Below are positions 1 to 11,800 of a DNA stretch of 64,000 nucleotides, piece by piece. The translations under genes and the position numbers were made by a program. The notes beneath the pieces were generated by a model, which saw only the letters and a list, made by a program, of their open reading frames with translations, did not search any database and was not told the origin of the DNA. How positions within the stretch are numbered: the first letter of the stretch is position 1; each line of letters opens with the position of its first letter. Origin of the DNA: Podospora comata (Eukaryota > Ascomycota > Sordariomycetes > Sordariales > Podosporaceae); the NCBI GenBank assembly GCA_017354895.1, contig CP071497.1, positions 2,852,001 through 2,916,000 on the forward strand, read 5' to 3'.

Positions 1-1
1 T

Positions 2-613
2 GACAAGAATAATGGACGGCAAAATATTCGAGAGCGTCAAGACCTTCTTGCCGAAGCAGATGTTGATATGAGTCTGGAGCAAGCAATCGAATGTCGAGAC
101 AAGGCGCGGATGCGATGTATTGCCTCCAAGTCTATAGCGACGCCAAAGATTTCGACGCTGTTGTTCAGTCACTGAGCAATACGATCGATATCATTGCCCT
201 CAGCGATGAAAGCTGGCGTTGGATGTACGACTGTGCGACAAGGGCGAATTTCAAGGGTTTCAGTGCTATCTGGCCAAAACCAGGTTTTGATTAAAAAAAG
301 GGATATACGACCATGCGCTGGCAGCGTGTGGCGAGGTCCCAGGAGGCTCATGAGGTAATGGTTGTCTTGCAAAGCTCAGGATTTCCAAGTTGCAAAAGAA
401 CAAGGAATGCGAACCGTCTTTGTGTGCAGATCTTGGAGACCTCACCATAGTCATGGCGAGTCAAGCGTCATAGGACTCGGACTGGCAGCTTCTTATGCCG
501 ACTTTATTGCCTGCAATCGCCTTCAACACCCCAGGCATAATGAAGGGAGGTACTTGACTGATATTTTGGATCAGTTACACATAGATAAGTACCTAGCTGA
601 TGAAGATGTGTGA
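2..613 (+). pseudogene. Remnant of a haloacid-dehalogenase (HAD)-like hydrolase gene, 5' part outside the window
   Basis: Pieces of one protein appear in all three forward frames. Around 140-250 one frame reads a stretch with IDIIALSDESWRWM, which resembles the HAD segment that follows the cap domain. Around 300-355 another frame gives IYDHALAACGEVPGG, and from 367 a third gives AQDFQVAKEQGMRTVFVCR then ADFIACN, the usual late HAD motif order (cf. YDHALAACG, KA-DF-VAK-GM-TVFV). No start codon or clean intron joins them, and stops separate the frames, so I read this as a decayed haloacid dehalogenase-type gene ending at the TGA at 611. The assignment rests on motif likeness only. It could instead be a multi-exon gene whose splice sites I cannot place. 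Confidence 0.45.
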
Positions 614-2010
614 CTTCATGTCTTTACTTGGTAGTCAACTGGTTATGAAATGAAGTCGGGTGTAAGATTCGGATTGACTTCACTCGTGTGCCAGCACGCC
701 CTGCCATCTGATGGAGCTTGGTCCAATGCAGGGCCTTTTTGGCTAAACACCTCCAATGACCTCTGCTCTGCGGCCTCGCCTAACCACTGCACGATAAAGT
801 GATTGTGATTCACTGAAACCCAATCAAGTGTCTGCAGTAACGAAAATGGGCTTGTTCGTATACCCACGGGGAAATTCTTCGGTCATATTTCCAAAATGCG
901 TCGTGACTAGCTCCTGTTCATTCGAGCTACAATCAGGTTGGCGATCTCAGTAGAGACTGCCACTACCGACCTAGGCAGATACCTATGTACTTATCCAATC
1001 TTCGTCTCTATCATACCCAACATACACGACTACCAAGCGTAAAGTGCTCTCTCTGCCGTCCAATGTAACATTTCCGGCCCCGGGGTGTTTGCCCGATGTG
1101 GGCAAGCGAAGTAAATACGGCGAGGCCCGTTCGATGGTTACGATGTGTAAAAAGCTCCCAAAGATCCCGTCCCAACGGCTCGCTAAACGAACTCGCTTCT
1201 TCTCGGCACTCAATCAAGGGTCTATAACATCTCCGGAATGCTTCCTCTTAGCTCCAGGTGTCAAAGAGCGTCTCGGGTTGAGAGCATGGATAAGTTACAA
1301 TCCTGATCGGCTATTGCAACATTTGACTTCGAGTCTCGCCTACCTTGCCCATTCTTGTTCTAGACTCCTGGCCTTTGAACTTTATGATGTGATCAGTGAC
1401 TTGTTGTGGACAATGTGGTCATCTCTTGCCCTAGATTTACAAAAGTTTATTAACTCTGTTATTGTCTATTCGACCAACGTGATATGGACACAGGGCCATG
1501 GTGATGGGTATGTAAAGAGCAAAACTATCACAAATAGTCGAGTTGAGGTCGGTGTCCAAAACGAGACCAAAAATGAAGTAGTCAAGAACCACTCTGCTGT
1601 ACCCGCTTCTCACACGGCAAGTCATATATTGCCCACATCATCTGCAGTCTTAGTATGCATGTTTTCATTGCGGCTGATGTCTTGTTCCACCTCTTGAGAG
1701 TGCTGAAATGTGTAAGGCTTCGGCCATCCTGCCTCAACCCCTCAGCTAGTGGACATCAGAGACATGAGCAGCACTGCTCTGCCAACATCATGAGATATTG
1801 CCGAGACTCAACCGTATCCTTGTTCAGTGGTAAACACTCTATGTTTGCATTCGATGAAACGAAAGAAGCGAGAGGCAATATCTCCATCGCGAGATGTGGG
1901 CTTTCTCCGCTTCAAAGTCTGACGATCTTGACCGGTTGCCAGGGTCCGTTACGACAAGAGGAATTACAAGCGAGGACATCTCTGGCCTCTTTGACCGTCC
2001 CAAAGAAAAG
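614..2010. other. Intergenic stretch with no gene I can support
   Basis: A forward open frame at 1044-1697 (217 codons) has no recognisable domain, poor codon bias and no supporting promoter. I see no RNA gene here. The last 150 bases become pyrimidine-rich and hold the promoter of the small secreted protein gene. Confidence 0.5.
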
Positions 2011-2016
2011 TATATA
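2011..2016 (+). promoter_or_regulatory. TATA-like box of the small secreted protein gene
   Basis: AAGTATATAACC lies about 130 bases before the ATG at 2142 and is followed by a CT-rich then CAG-rich leader, a common layout for highly expressed fungal secreted-protein genes. Assigned by position and sequence only. Confidence 0.4.
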
Positions 2017-2141
2017 ACCCCCTGAATCTCCCTCTCTTTCCAGTCTATTCCCATCCTCAGCAGCAGCAGCAGTCTCCAGCCAGCACTCGACACCACCTCC
2101 AACAAACCAGCACCCAGCTCTTTTTGCAAAAATCTTTCAGA

Positions 2142-2607
2142 ATGAAGGCCAACTTCCTCCCCGTCATTGCCCTGCTCCTCACCCCCGCCCTCGCCGCTCC
2201 CTTTGCCGAGCCCGAGGCCGAGGCCGAGTTCACCCCCATGGCCAGGGACATGACTCCCCGCGCCGCCTTCAACGAAGCCGAAGGTCAGTCAGCCCCCCCT
2301 TTGCACTCCTTTCTCTCTCACGCTCACTTGCAGCCTGCTAACACGGCGCCCGACAGTCTTCGCCTTCGCCCCTCCGGCCTCCTGCAAGGTCCTGAACTGC
2401 ATCAGCGTCATCAGCTCGGCCGTCTGCGTCGCCAACGCCATCGACGATGATGACTACAAGGCTATCCTCAAGTGCGCCAAGAAGGACCAGGTTTGTCATT
2501 TCCTTTCCTCTATCAGACGAGGTTGCTAACATTTGGTTCAGCTGTGCGGCTGCGCTGGCTGCTTCAGCAAGCTCAATGGCTTCTTGGAGAAGTGGGGGAT
2601 CTGCTAA
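2142..2607 (+). CDS. Small secreted cysteine-rich protein, fungal calcium-binding-protein (CBP)-like
   Basis: Three exons (2142-2283, 2357-2490, 2542-2607) encode 113 residues. Residues 1-19 form a signal peptide (hydrophobic core FLPVIALLLTPALA, cleavage likely after ALA). A short acidic propeptide rich in Ala and Glu follows, then a compact domain of about 60 residues with eight cysteines: SCKVLNC, SAVC, KC, then LCGCAGC and a C-terminal GIC. The donors GTCAGT and GTTTGT and the acceptors ACAG and TCAG keep the frame open. The size, secretion signal and even cysteine number resemble small secreted fungal calcium-binding or effector-type proteins. The CBP label is tentative because I am comparing from memory. 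A strong TATA-like box lies about 130 bases upstream. Confidence 0.72.
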
Positions 2608-3014
2608 GTGATTGTGCTGGTATATGGGAGACGAGCGCACGGCGGAAAGAAAATGCCGGGCTGAAAGGGGGACACATGTACATGCTGGGATTGGAGATGT
2701 AGGTGCTGGGATTTCGTTGTGTATGGGGCAGATGCAATGATTCTAGTAGTCACTCTTTTGGCAATCGATCGATCGTTGTTTTTTTAATGTGTCGACGTTG
2801 AGCTTTGGTTGTCCAGGTGATGGTGCTCCACTGATGGATCCCTCGGTGAGCTTGAGCAACACAGCTGAAACTCAACTAGCCGTCCAGCTTACACCGGCGC
2901 GCCACTTCTTGCAAGTCCGAGGTGAAGTCGGCCCGACGTCGCTTCACCAATTACTGTCAGTAGGTAAGCAATTAGAGTAGATATTTGGGTATCAATTGTT
3001 CGCTCTGAGGTGAT

Positions 3015-3956
3015 CTAGACAGGGTCATCGTGGTACACCGGGTCGTCTATCTCCTGTCCAACTCGGTCCTGCGCAGTGACTGGCCTACCCACCCGCACAC
3101 GAGACAACTCTTCCATTTTGGCCGCCCACATTGCTGCCGCCGAAGTGGTGGTCAGCAAAAAGAAGAAGCTCAGCACCGGGATTAGCTGCAGAACCATAGC
3201 CACTGTGCCAAACCACAGGTAGTCCCAGCTCTTGAAATGCAAATCTCTCTTCATGGTCTTCTTGTCAATTCCACGCAGCTTGTACCATCGGTAGTGCGAG
3301 AGTTTTCCCACACGCGCCCCGGTTATCATGATGAAGGCGGGTGTGCCAATGTAGGGAATAAGGTTGAGGGGAAGGCAGGCGACGAGCTCGAAGATTTGGA
3401 TCCAGCTGAACGGCGAGTATTCGGCGCGGCTTGTGGGTTTGCCTAGCATCTTGACCGAGTTCGGGGCATCGACGAAGAGGACGCGCTGCGGCGCAATGAG
3501 GTCGACGAAGCCATGGTTAATCAAGGTGGCCTAAGCAACAAGAAAACATCAGTAGGGTGGTCGCAAAAAACAAGGAAATGACGAAACAGCTCCTCTCACA
3601 TCGAAAATATCCACACGACATTCGTCGACAAACAGGCCTTCGAACAGCGCCTGTATCAGCACCAGACCCTCTCCCAGCACGAGGACGGTTGTGTTTATCA
3701 ACGCGCCGGCGCGTCCTTGGAAGATGTAGAGAAGCAAAAATTGGGGAATAAAAGTGAAGGTAAACAAGATAAAGTAGACGAGGAATGATATGATAGAGAG
3801 AGGGAGCAGCCGGCCGACGAAGATGGGGTAGAATTCTGGGTGTCGCAAAAAGTACCAGATGCCGTGGATGGGGTACCAAGCGGCCCTGGCGGCGCGTGAT
3901 AGCAGATGCGCCAAGCGGTGAAAGGGACGAGTCAAGGTGTGTGTACTGGGCGGCAT
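3015..3956 (-). CDS. EI24/RRT8-like multi-pass membrane protein
   Basis: Two exons (3956-3600 and 3530-3015, intron 3531-3599, donor GTGAGA, acceptor CTTAG, phase 0) encode 290 residues. The N-terminal part has the pattern seen in fungal RRT8/LDS-like and EI24 proteins: a short basic head, then IHGIWYFLRHPEFYPI and several long hydrophobic segments (FVYFILFTFTFIPQFLLLY, a mid helix LVLIQALFEGLF). The second exon has ELVACLPLNLIPYIGTPAFIM, GARVGKLSHYRWYKLRG and a last hydrophobic stretch near residue 250. In yeast, relatives sit on lipid droplets or at the spore wall. The location here is inferred. The start at 3956 is the first ATG of the open frame and precedes the conserved segment. Confidence 0.75.
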
Positions 3957-4724
3957 GATGGAATCTAGAGTCGGCGGGTAGAGAAAAGGCGAGACAATGC
4001 GCCTGACACATGGGTGGTGTTGCCCACACAGTCGATGATGGAAGCTGGGATCGCGTCGTCATCAAGTTCAACAAACAGCTGAGCTCGCAGCTCCCGTCTG
4101 CAGGTGCGGGGTCAAACAGGCACTGTGTCGCACACAGTCTCGGAAAGGAAAGGTGGGGAAGCACAAGGGGCAAGGAACAGGGGTTTTGACTTTCTGCAGG
4201 GATTACACTAAGATTTCCGACAGGGTGGCAGATTGCGAGGTCTGAGACGGGGCGGTGCCAAACGCAGGGTTAGGGCTGAAAGTTCGTGTGCTTTGGGGGC
4301 CATGAACGGGATCAGTGAAGCAAATTGCGAAATAAGACACCACAATCGATCACAGCGCTGAGCATTAAGGTTTTGAATGGCAATAGCGCCGACAGAAAAC
4401 ACTCGGAACAACCATCATGGCCAATGCCAAGTCTGAACAGGACCACCATCAGCCATAGCTTCAGCCTCCCTCACCGAACCAGTCGCAGGATTTGCTTACC
4501 TCATCAACCATGCACTACGACCGCAGGATGCTTCATGAGCCTGGCTGCCCGGATTTATGGGAGCGGCTGGGAAGAGGGACAACCTGGAACAGCAGTCGCC
4601 TTGTTGTGGTTGGATGTTGGCACTTCCTCTCCTTTCGCCAGGCACTGGTGAAGCCACTTGACGACATCAACACTCTCCACTTGTCAATAAGTTGCTGCAA
4701 GAACAACAGAAACAGAAGCTTGAA

Positions 4725-7359
4725 ATGGAAGAGCCAGCTGTGATCCCGGAGAAGACTGGGCAAGCGGGGACGGGCGCCGGGTCCGGCCCGGAGTTATCCT
4801 CGACAGCAGCACAGAAGAAGAGAAGTCGCATCCGCTTCTCTTGCACAACCTGCAGGGACAAGAAGTGAGCACCTGGCTCAGATTTTGACAGGTGGCAGCT
4901 GACACTGAACATTCTCAAAGATTGAAATGTGACCGCCAAACCCCATGCGACCAGTGCATGAAGCGAGGGATAGAGGCTACTTGTGAATTCATCCCATATG
5001 TCACTGGCGAGTCCCGCCCCGGACCGGCTCTTCCTGCGCGTCATCACCCAAGAGACGCCACGAATCCTGCTACGACGACAGCACCTGCACCTGACAGCCA
5101 CCGCTCCAAGCCCGCTGCCAACGACTCGGCCGTGCATGCCCGGCTCCGACACCTTGAGCACCTCGTCCAGGTTCTCAAAGCCCAACGCCGTGAAGCTGTC
5201 CCTGTTGAATCAACCGCCGGTGTGGCCGCCGACTTTGGTGACGATTTCCAGGAGGATGACCTTCCCCGCATATCAGCCCGCGTCAGAGAGACGGCTGGAA
5301 TGATTTTGAGCGATTTGCGTTACGTTGATGCCTCCCACTGGGAATCTATCCTCAGCGATGTACGCCTCCACCTTTTGCATCACATCTATACCCACAAGTT
5401 CTAACAAAATCAATGCAGGTTCTAAGTATCACCGGAAGTCTGGACAGACCTGAAGATGTGTTCCAGGACGATGATGACCCCATTGTTCCGCCCAAACCTG
5501 AGCGTCAAGGACAACCCGACTTGTTGTTGGGCGGCTGGCCAAGGCTCTCTATCGAAGAGCTGATTCGCTATCTGCCTCCTCGTGCTATTGCTGACCGACT
5601 GCTTGCCCGTCTATTTCAGGCCAAAGAACCAGGATGGATCATGTTCCACATGCCCAGTCTTCTCAGGCACTACGAAGCCTTTTGGGAGCACCCCGCCGCC
5701 ATGACTTACATCGAGCTCGCCCTTCTCTTTGCCATGTTCTGCAATGCCTCGTTGTACTATATGAAGAGTGGCGAAGAGCTGCCCGGCAGACTCGGCGATG
5801 CTGGAGAGGCGTACAGGATCTACAAGGCCCGGTGTGCCCAGTGTCTGGTTTTGGGTGACTACACCAAGCCCTGGCGCTACAAGCTGGAAGCCATGATTCT
5901 TTACTTTGGGTCGGAATATCTCGGCCAACAAGACGCACATATCAACGTCTCGGTCATACTGTCCATTATCGTCCGCCTTGCCATGCACATGGGCCTGCAC
6001 CGAGACCCGAAGCACTATCCAGACATGTCCCCATTCGAAGGGGAAATGCGCCGGCGGCTGTGGACCGTGTTGAGAGACGTGGATATTCTGATTGGTTTTC
6101 AGTTTGGTCTGCCAGGCAACATACCAAACGACTTGTACGACACAGCCCTTCCGCGAAACCTTCACGACGAGGACTTTGACGAGAACACCTTGGAGCTGCC
6201 CCCATCACGACCAGAAACAGAGAAAACGGTGACGTTGTGGTGCATCATGAAGGGCCGCATCGTCAATGTCTTTTCCGAAATCACCACGGCCATGAGCTCG
6301 CGAAAGGCGCCGGGGCTTTCCGACATTATGCGCATGGATCGAAAGATTGACGAGCTCGCAACGCAGTTCCCGCCCAGCCTCCGCTATCGACCTTTCAGCC
6401 AGTCGGTGGTGGACCCGGTAGATATTATTATGCAACGGTACCAGCTCGAGCTGCTGTTTCTCAAGTGCCGCATCGTCCTGCACCGACGTTACATGGGTTA
6501 CGCCCGCAAAGACAAGCGGTACGAGCACTCTCGGCGTGTCTGTCTCGAAGCTGCGACCAAGACGCTCCGTCATCAGTACGACGTTCATTGCGAGCTTCAG
6601 ACGGGCGGCCGCTTGTCGCACGAGCGCAGCCATTGGTTCTTGAGCAGTTTGAGCACCCACAACTTTCTTTTGGCGGATATGATCCTCTGTCTAGAGCTGT
6701 GGTTTCTCAAAGCCAGGGAAGGGCGGAGCCCTCCGGCCGTTGAGCAGTCTCCCGAGATGATCATGACGAAGGACCAGATTCTGGATATCTTGCGGACATC
6801 ACGGCTGATTTGGCAAGGGAGGCGAAAGGAGTCGGCCGAGGCCAACAAGGCGTTCAACATTCTCACAAAAATGCTGTCTTTATCCACGGGCGAGAGCCTT
6901 GATGGGAGCCCAGAGTCGAGTAACAATAGCGCATACGACAGGCTTGAGACTTCTTCGTATCCGGCAGTGCCAGTTATGACGTTTGCTGGTCTGGAGACGG
7001 GGCTGCATCCAGCGCCAGGGCTCGGGTCGCAAGCTCCGCAAACGACAGTTCCCACGGGGTGGGCACCTGTTGCCGGAGGCGAGTTACCGCTGGACGGGCA
7101 GGTGGCTGTCACTTGGGGCCATGGATTCCAGCAAGACCTTCCAAATATGGGACATGTGGATGGGCTGATGGATCCGAATTTGGGGGGTGATTGGGTAAGT
7201 GCCTGGACTTCAAAGATTGGGGCGGGATGGTTCCTGTTGGGACATGTGCTGACCATGATGATGCAGACACTCTGGGACAATCAAATCTTGAACTCCAGCG
7301 ATGGGGTACCACAGATACCATGGGATACGTTTTTTCAAGCAGGAGGATATGGGCTTTGA
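4725..7359 (+). CDS. Zn2Cys6 fungal transcription factor with Fungal_trans domain
   Basis: Four exons (4725-4864, 4921-5359, 5419-7194, 7267-7359) encode about 815 residues. The first intron splits the zinc cluster: exon 1 ends in CTTCRDKK and exon 2 starts LKCDRQTPCDQC, giving C-X2-C-X6-C-X5-C-X2-C-X8-C at about residues 40-70, the DNA-binding binuclear zinc module. A Fungal_trans middle-homology region follows (YIELALLFAMFCNASLYYM; LAMHMGLHRDPKHY; EMRRRLWTVLRDVDILIGFQ; LPRNLHDEDFDE). The C-terminus is Gly/Pro-rich, typical of an activation region. The last intron (7195-7266, GTAAGT to GCAG, 72 bases) has no stop in frame, so its retention would only add 24 residues. The target genes are unknown. 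The neighbours (a membrane protein and an adhesin-like gene) do not reveal a pathway. Confidence 0.88.
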
Positions 7360-8061
7360 GTATCTGCTTTGCATCGTTGTCATCATCAACTATTTTACTG
7401 TTTCTTCATCGCTGTGTTGCCAGATGGCTGCCATGCTCCCTCCATTGTTCTCAAATCACCTCAACAAAAAGGAAAGTGCAACGAATGGCAGGTACAAGTG
7501 CCATCAGGTGTCTGACGATAGTGCTCGCGTGGAGTGGACCTTTTTAAAGTTTGATGGCTGCCTGCTGCTTCGAGTGGAGAAGGAAGGAGCCTGGGCAGCG
7601 TCTCCCGTCGGGCAGTCTGTGGATTTGATTTGAAAATGCAAGAATCATGACCACCCCTTACGGGAATGCAAGAGCAACAGTGGTGCCCTGATATGGAAAC
7701 ATTACCCGCCTTTTCAATCATGTAACGAGTTACTTCCGCCCCCGGGTCATTGAATGTTGGGAAACTGGAGACCAGGCAAGCTGGAGCCGGGACCAGCGTC
7801 AGAACAAGACTGAGTGGAATGAATTACCCGGGCTGACTTCCAGACTTCGATTACAATTTTCACCTTCCGTCTCTTCCTTCAAGTGTTGGTGACTGAATGT
7901 CCCCGAGGAACGGCGTAGACAGCTAAGGCAGGAACCAGCTGCGAAGATGACAGAGCAAGCTACGCTCACGAGCCCGGAATCGTGTCAACCTCCCGATTCA
8001 AGAGATCCACAGTCAACACCTTCGCCCCTGTTTTTCCATGACTTTTATTGGATTTCAATAC

Positions 8062-8485
8062 ATGTTGAAAACGGCTTTAAGCCTGTCAACTATCGTTTCA
8101 TGCCTCTTGGCTATGATTTAAGGCCTATAAATGTGACAATAAGACATTTGAGAGATGGTAAAAGGCGTTAAAACATATTGAATAGCCCTCAAAAGATAGT
8201 TAACAGGTCTCAAATAATACTGATAAGAAATTCAGAAAAAAGGTGGGAACCTCTACTCACCCCCCTCCCTAGGTATCTACCGATTTACTTGCCGTTTTCA
8301 TAATGTATTAAAAGGCCTGTAATCCTGTTTTGAGGCCTCTTAACTATATTTTGAGGTGTTTGAATCATCTTTTGGGGTATTTAAACTATTTTTAAGGCCT
8401 TTTAACTATCTTTCAAGGTATTTGAATCATCTTTTATGGCCTTTTACTTACTCTTTTTGAGGCGTTTGAATTACTTTTTAAAACA
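8062..8485. repeat. Two inverted arrays of a degenerate 21-base tandem repeat
   Basis: On the plus strand, units begin with GG at 8314, 8334, 8355, 8376, 8396, 8417, 8438 and 8461, a spacing of 20-23 bases. Unit pattern is GG(C/T)(C/A)T-TT(A/G)A-(T/A)AT-TTTT, for example GGCCTTTTAACTATCTTT. On the minus strand, the same unit recurs with anchors at 8209, 8188, 8166, 8145, 8125, 8104 and 8083. The two arrays are separated by about 100 bases with no repeat, so the block is a long degenerate palindrome in an AT-rich gap between the transcription factor and the adhesin-like gene. I see no coding potential in it. Confidence 0.8.
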
Positions 8486-8886
8486 TATTAACTTCTATAT
8501 AAAGAAGTTTCTCTCAAAAATCATTTATGTCAGATAACAGTTCATGGCTACCTGTTACCATGGCACAGTCATTGCTCCTTCCCATCACCATGAATCTGAC
8601 ACACAGAAGAATGGCACCACTCGCTGTCACCGGACGTCATGGACAGGCCGGGGAGGCACCTCACGCTCTTTCCTGTCTTTCCAGCAGCAGACATCTTGGA
8701 TGTTGGGCCACAACACCTGTCACCTTTTAACATTTGACATCTTTGCCAGACCATCTTCCCTCTTCTCTCTTCCGTCCGCATTCCTGTCCCTCTTCGGCTC
8801 CTTTTGTCCACCATCCCTCAGCACGCTGCCATTTCCGCTCGTTTGGAGACATTCATTCCTTTGCAACATCCTGCACCCACGACACC

Positions 8887-11800
8887 ATGCGTGTCCACGC
8901 CTCTGTTGGGGCTCTGGCCAGTCTAGCCTGGCTATCCTCTGCGGCCGCCGTACCACGGGCGTGAGTGCTTTCACCATGGACTTTCTTGATGCATGGCTGA
9001 CTCTTGTTGCTCTGCAGGGAGGATTGGGCCCTCACTGACACAACATGCACCACTACGACGCCTGGCCAGGCCACTGTTATCGTTCTTCCCGGCGAGTCCG
9101 CTGCGTCTTACACGCTTCCGTCAGTTTTCACATTCACTCTTCCCGCCGATGGTGGTGCCGGCTCTGGTTCCTTGGTTTCTTCTGGCTTGGCAAACGGTCC
9201 CTCTTTCACCTCTTCCACCTGCGATTCCTCGGAAACTCCTGTTGTTCCTGCCATTCCCACTCCTTCGACGCCAGTCATTAGCACCGTTACAGTCCCCGTC
9301 TTGACGGTGACGCTTCCAAGCCCGCCACTTTCTTCCACTGGTCCAGATGCAGCACCAGTCGCTACAGCGACTGTACCCGGGGAGGCTGCTTCCAATTCTG
9401 TGGGCGTTGTGACGGTCACTATCCCAGAGGGCCCCAGTGATACAGCTACCGTGGTTTTGACCGTTACCGTTCCCCAAGGTTCCGGGAGCCCTGGAGCCTG
9501 GTCCACCATCATCACTGCTCCTGGCGTTTCCGGTGCCCCAGCAGGCCCTCTTGTCACTGTCACCATCTTCACCTCGCCTGCCTCGGCGGCGCCCGGTTCC
9601 CCGACAACTTCCATCGACTGGTGGGGCTCTGACTCGACGGCCTTTGTCACCATTCCACTCGACACTGGCTACGGATCTGACATTTCGCTGGCGCCATACA
9701 CCCTCACGTACACGCTGCCCGTGGCCCCGGGTTTGACCGATTTGTCGATTGCCACGGTGACTGTGACCCCGGCGGACCTTTCGATACCTACAGGCGTTGG
9801 ACCCTTTGCGACAGAGACCCTGTCGTCGGGCGTGTCTTCTTGGTCGTATGTTCCTGCGCCGCCAGGCACTTCCGTCGTCAGCTTCACCGTCTCGGCCAGC
9901 GGCACTATTCCTGGTTATACTGGCGTCATCACCGTCACACCAGGCATGTCTTGGGGCCTTCCTACGCCAGTCTCCGTATCTGGGGACCAGTCAGGGACCG
10001 CTACGCCTACCGCACCTGCCCTTGTCACTGTAACTGTCACGTCTCCTTCGCAACTTCCCACGCCTTCGTCTGGTTTTGCCACGCCTTCTGTTGTGACCGT
10101 GACACCTTCCTTGGGCCTTCCTGCGCCTTCGATTGTTACTGTTACGCCTTCCGTTATTACAACGACGCCTTCCGTTATTACCGCGACGCCTTCCTCGGGT
10201 CTTCCAACGCCTTCCATTGTGGCCGTGACGTACACCGTCCCCGCGTCACTGGGTTCGCCGGCATCCGAGTATACGGTCACGTATACGGTATCCCCGGAGG
10301 GCTACAATGGGGGCGGCCCATCCACCGTTTCAGTGCCAGCGCCATGGACCTTTACCATCGTGCCTACCGGGGACTCCGGCACGCCTATCGTGGTCACCTG
10401 GCCGAGTGAGCAACCTGGTCCCGTGACTGTCACGGTCACGCCTCCCACTTCTCAAGTTGTTCCAACTGTTGCGCCTTCCGCTTCTCAGACTATCGTGACA
10501 GTGACACCTGGCGTCGAGCCAGCCTCGCCGGGCCTTGTCGTCACCACCATTACACCCTTGTCTGGAACTCCTGTGGTCATCACACTTCCCGACACCGGCA
10601 CGCCTTTGGCTCCCGCAACATCCGCCTGGACCACTCAAGCCTTTGTCACGGAAACGATTGTCAGCAATAGCGTGGTCACCGTCACACCTCCTTCAGGCCC
10701 ACCCGTCGTAGTCACCATCCCCCAGTCCGTTGCCTTCACTGTGCCCACTGGCGTTTCTGGTTTTCCACCTGGGACGACTCAAGCTTTTGTCACGGAAACA
10801 ATCGCCAGCGATAGCATCATCACCGTCACGCCTCCTTCAGGCCCACCGGTGGTAGTCACCATTCCCGAGTCCATTGCCTTCACGGTGCCTACTGGCACTC
10901 CACCTTTTTCGGCTGGCTTGTCATCATCAACTTCTGTGACAGTTCCTCCTCAAACAGTGATTGTGTCTCAAGTCACCATCAGCCAGACCATTTCTCTTGG
11001 ACCCGGCTCCTCCACGGTTGTTGCTGTGACAACACAGGTCACTTTTCCAGCTGACTCGACCCCTACATTATCGGAATCTGGTGTCCTTGTTACACCTTCC
11101 CTGGCCACATACACCATCGCTGACTCCTATGGGAATCCAACAATCTTGACTCAATGGACAATCGTTCCTGTCTCGCCTTCAAGCTCCAGCGCAGGGGGCG
11201 GCGGAGGCGATGGAGTGGACGGAACTTTGAGCAGTCCAACTGGGACGGTTCAATTCATCACCATCTCGCCAGTTGCGCCCGCCTCTGTAATCACGATACT
11301 GCCATCGGTTGCCCCGTCAGTCATCACCATTTGGCCATCGACAGACAGCTTCTTGACGTCGTTTGTTTCGTCAACTTTAGAGGTGCAGTCTGGCAGTGCC
11401 TCCCCGTCCGAGATCACCCTCTGGCCTTTGCCAACTTCGACTGACACCACTTGCACAACCTTTACGACGGGGCACGGCTCTCCAACAATCTCGGGCCTGG
11501 GTTCGGCGACGTCTCCATCCTCACTGTCTGTCATCACACTATGGCCATCGACTGCCAGTCCTCCCTACTCTGTGATCACAATCTGGCCGTCGGCGGGAGA
11601 CAGCGCCCTATCTGGCTGGCCTACGACAAGCACTTGCAACGAGTCTCCGGCCATTCTGACGTCTGTTATTCTCTTGAGCTCGGTCTCTACTCCCTTCACG
11701 CCTTTTGGGACCCCGGCAATCTCCCAGAGCAGCGATTCCGGTGTGGTGGTGGCGCCCACAGAGACAGGACAGGCTTTGGGCTCCCAGGGATTGGACACTT

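Noticed and set aside
1044-1697. 217-codon forward frame
   Set aside because: No recognisable domain, signal peptide or intron support. The codon use is unlike that of the neighbouring genes.
8314-8485. CRISPR array
   Set aside because: The regular spacing is a degenerate 21-base tandem repeat without spacers, and the organism is a eukaryote.
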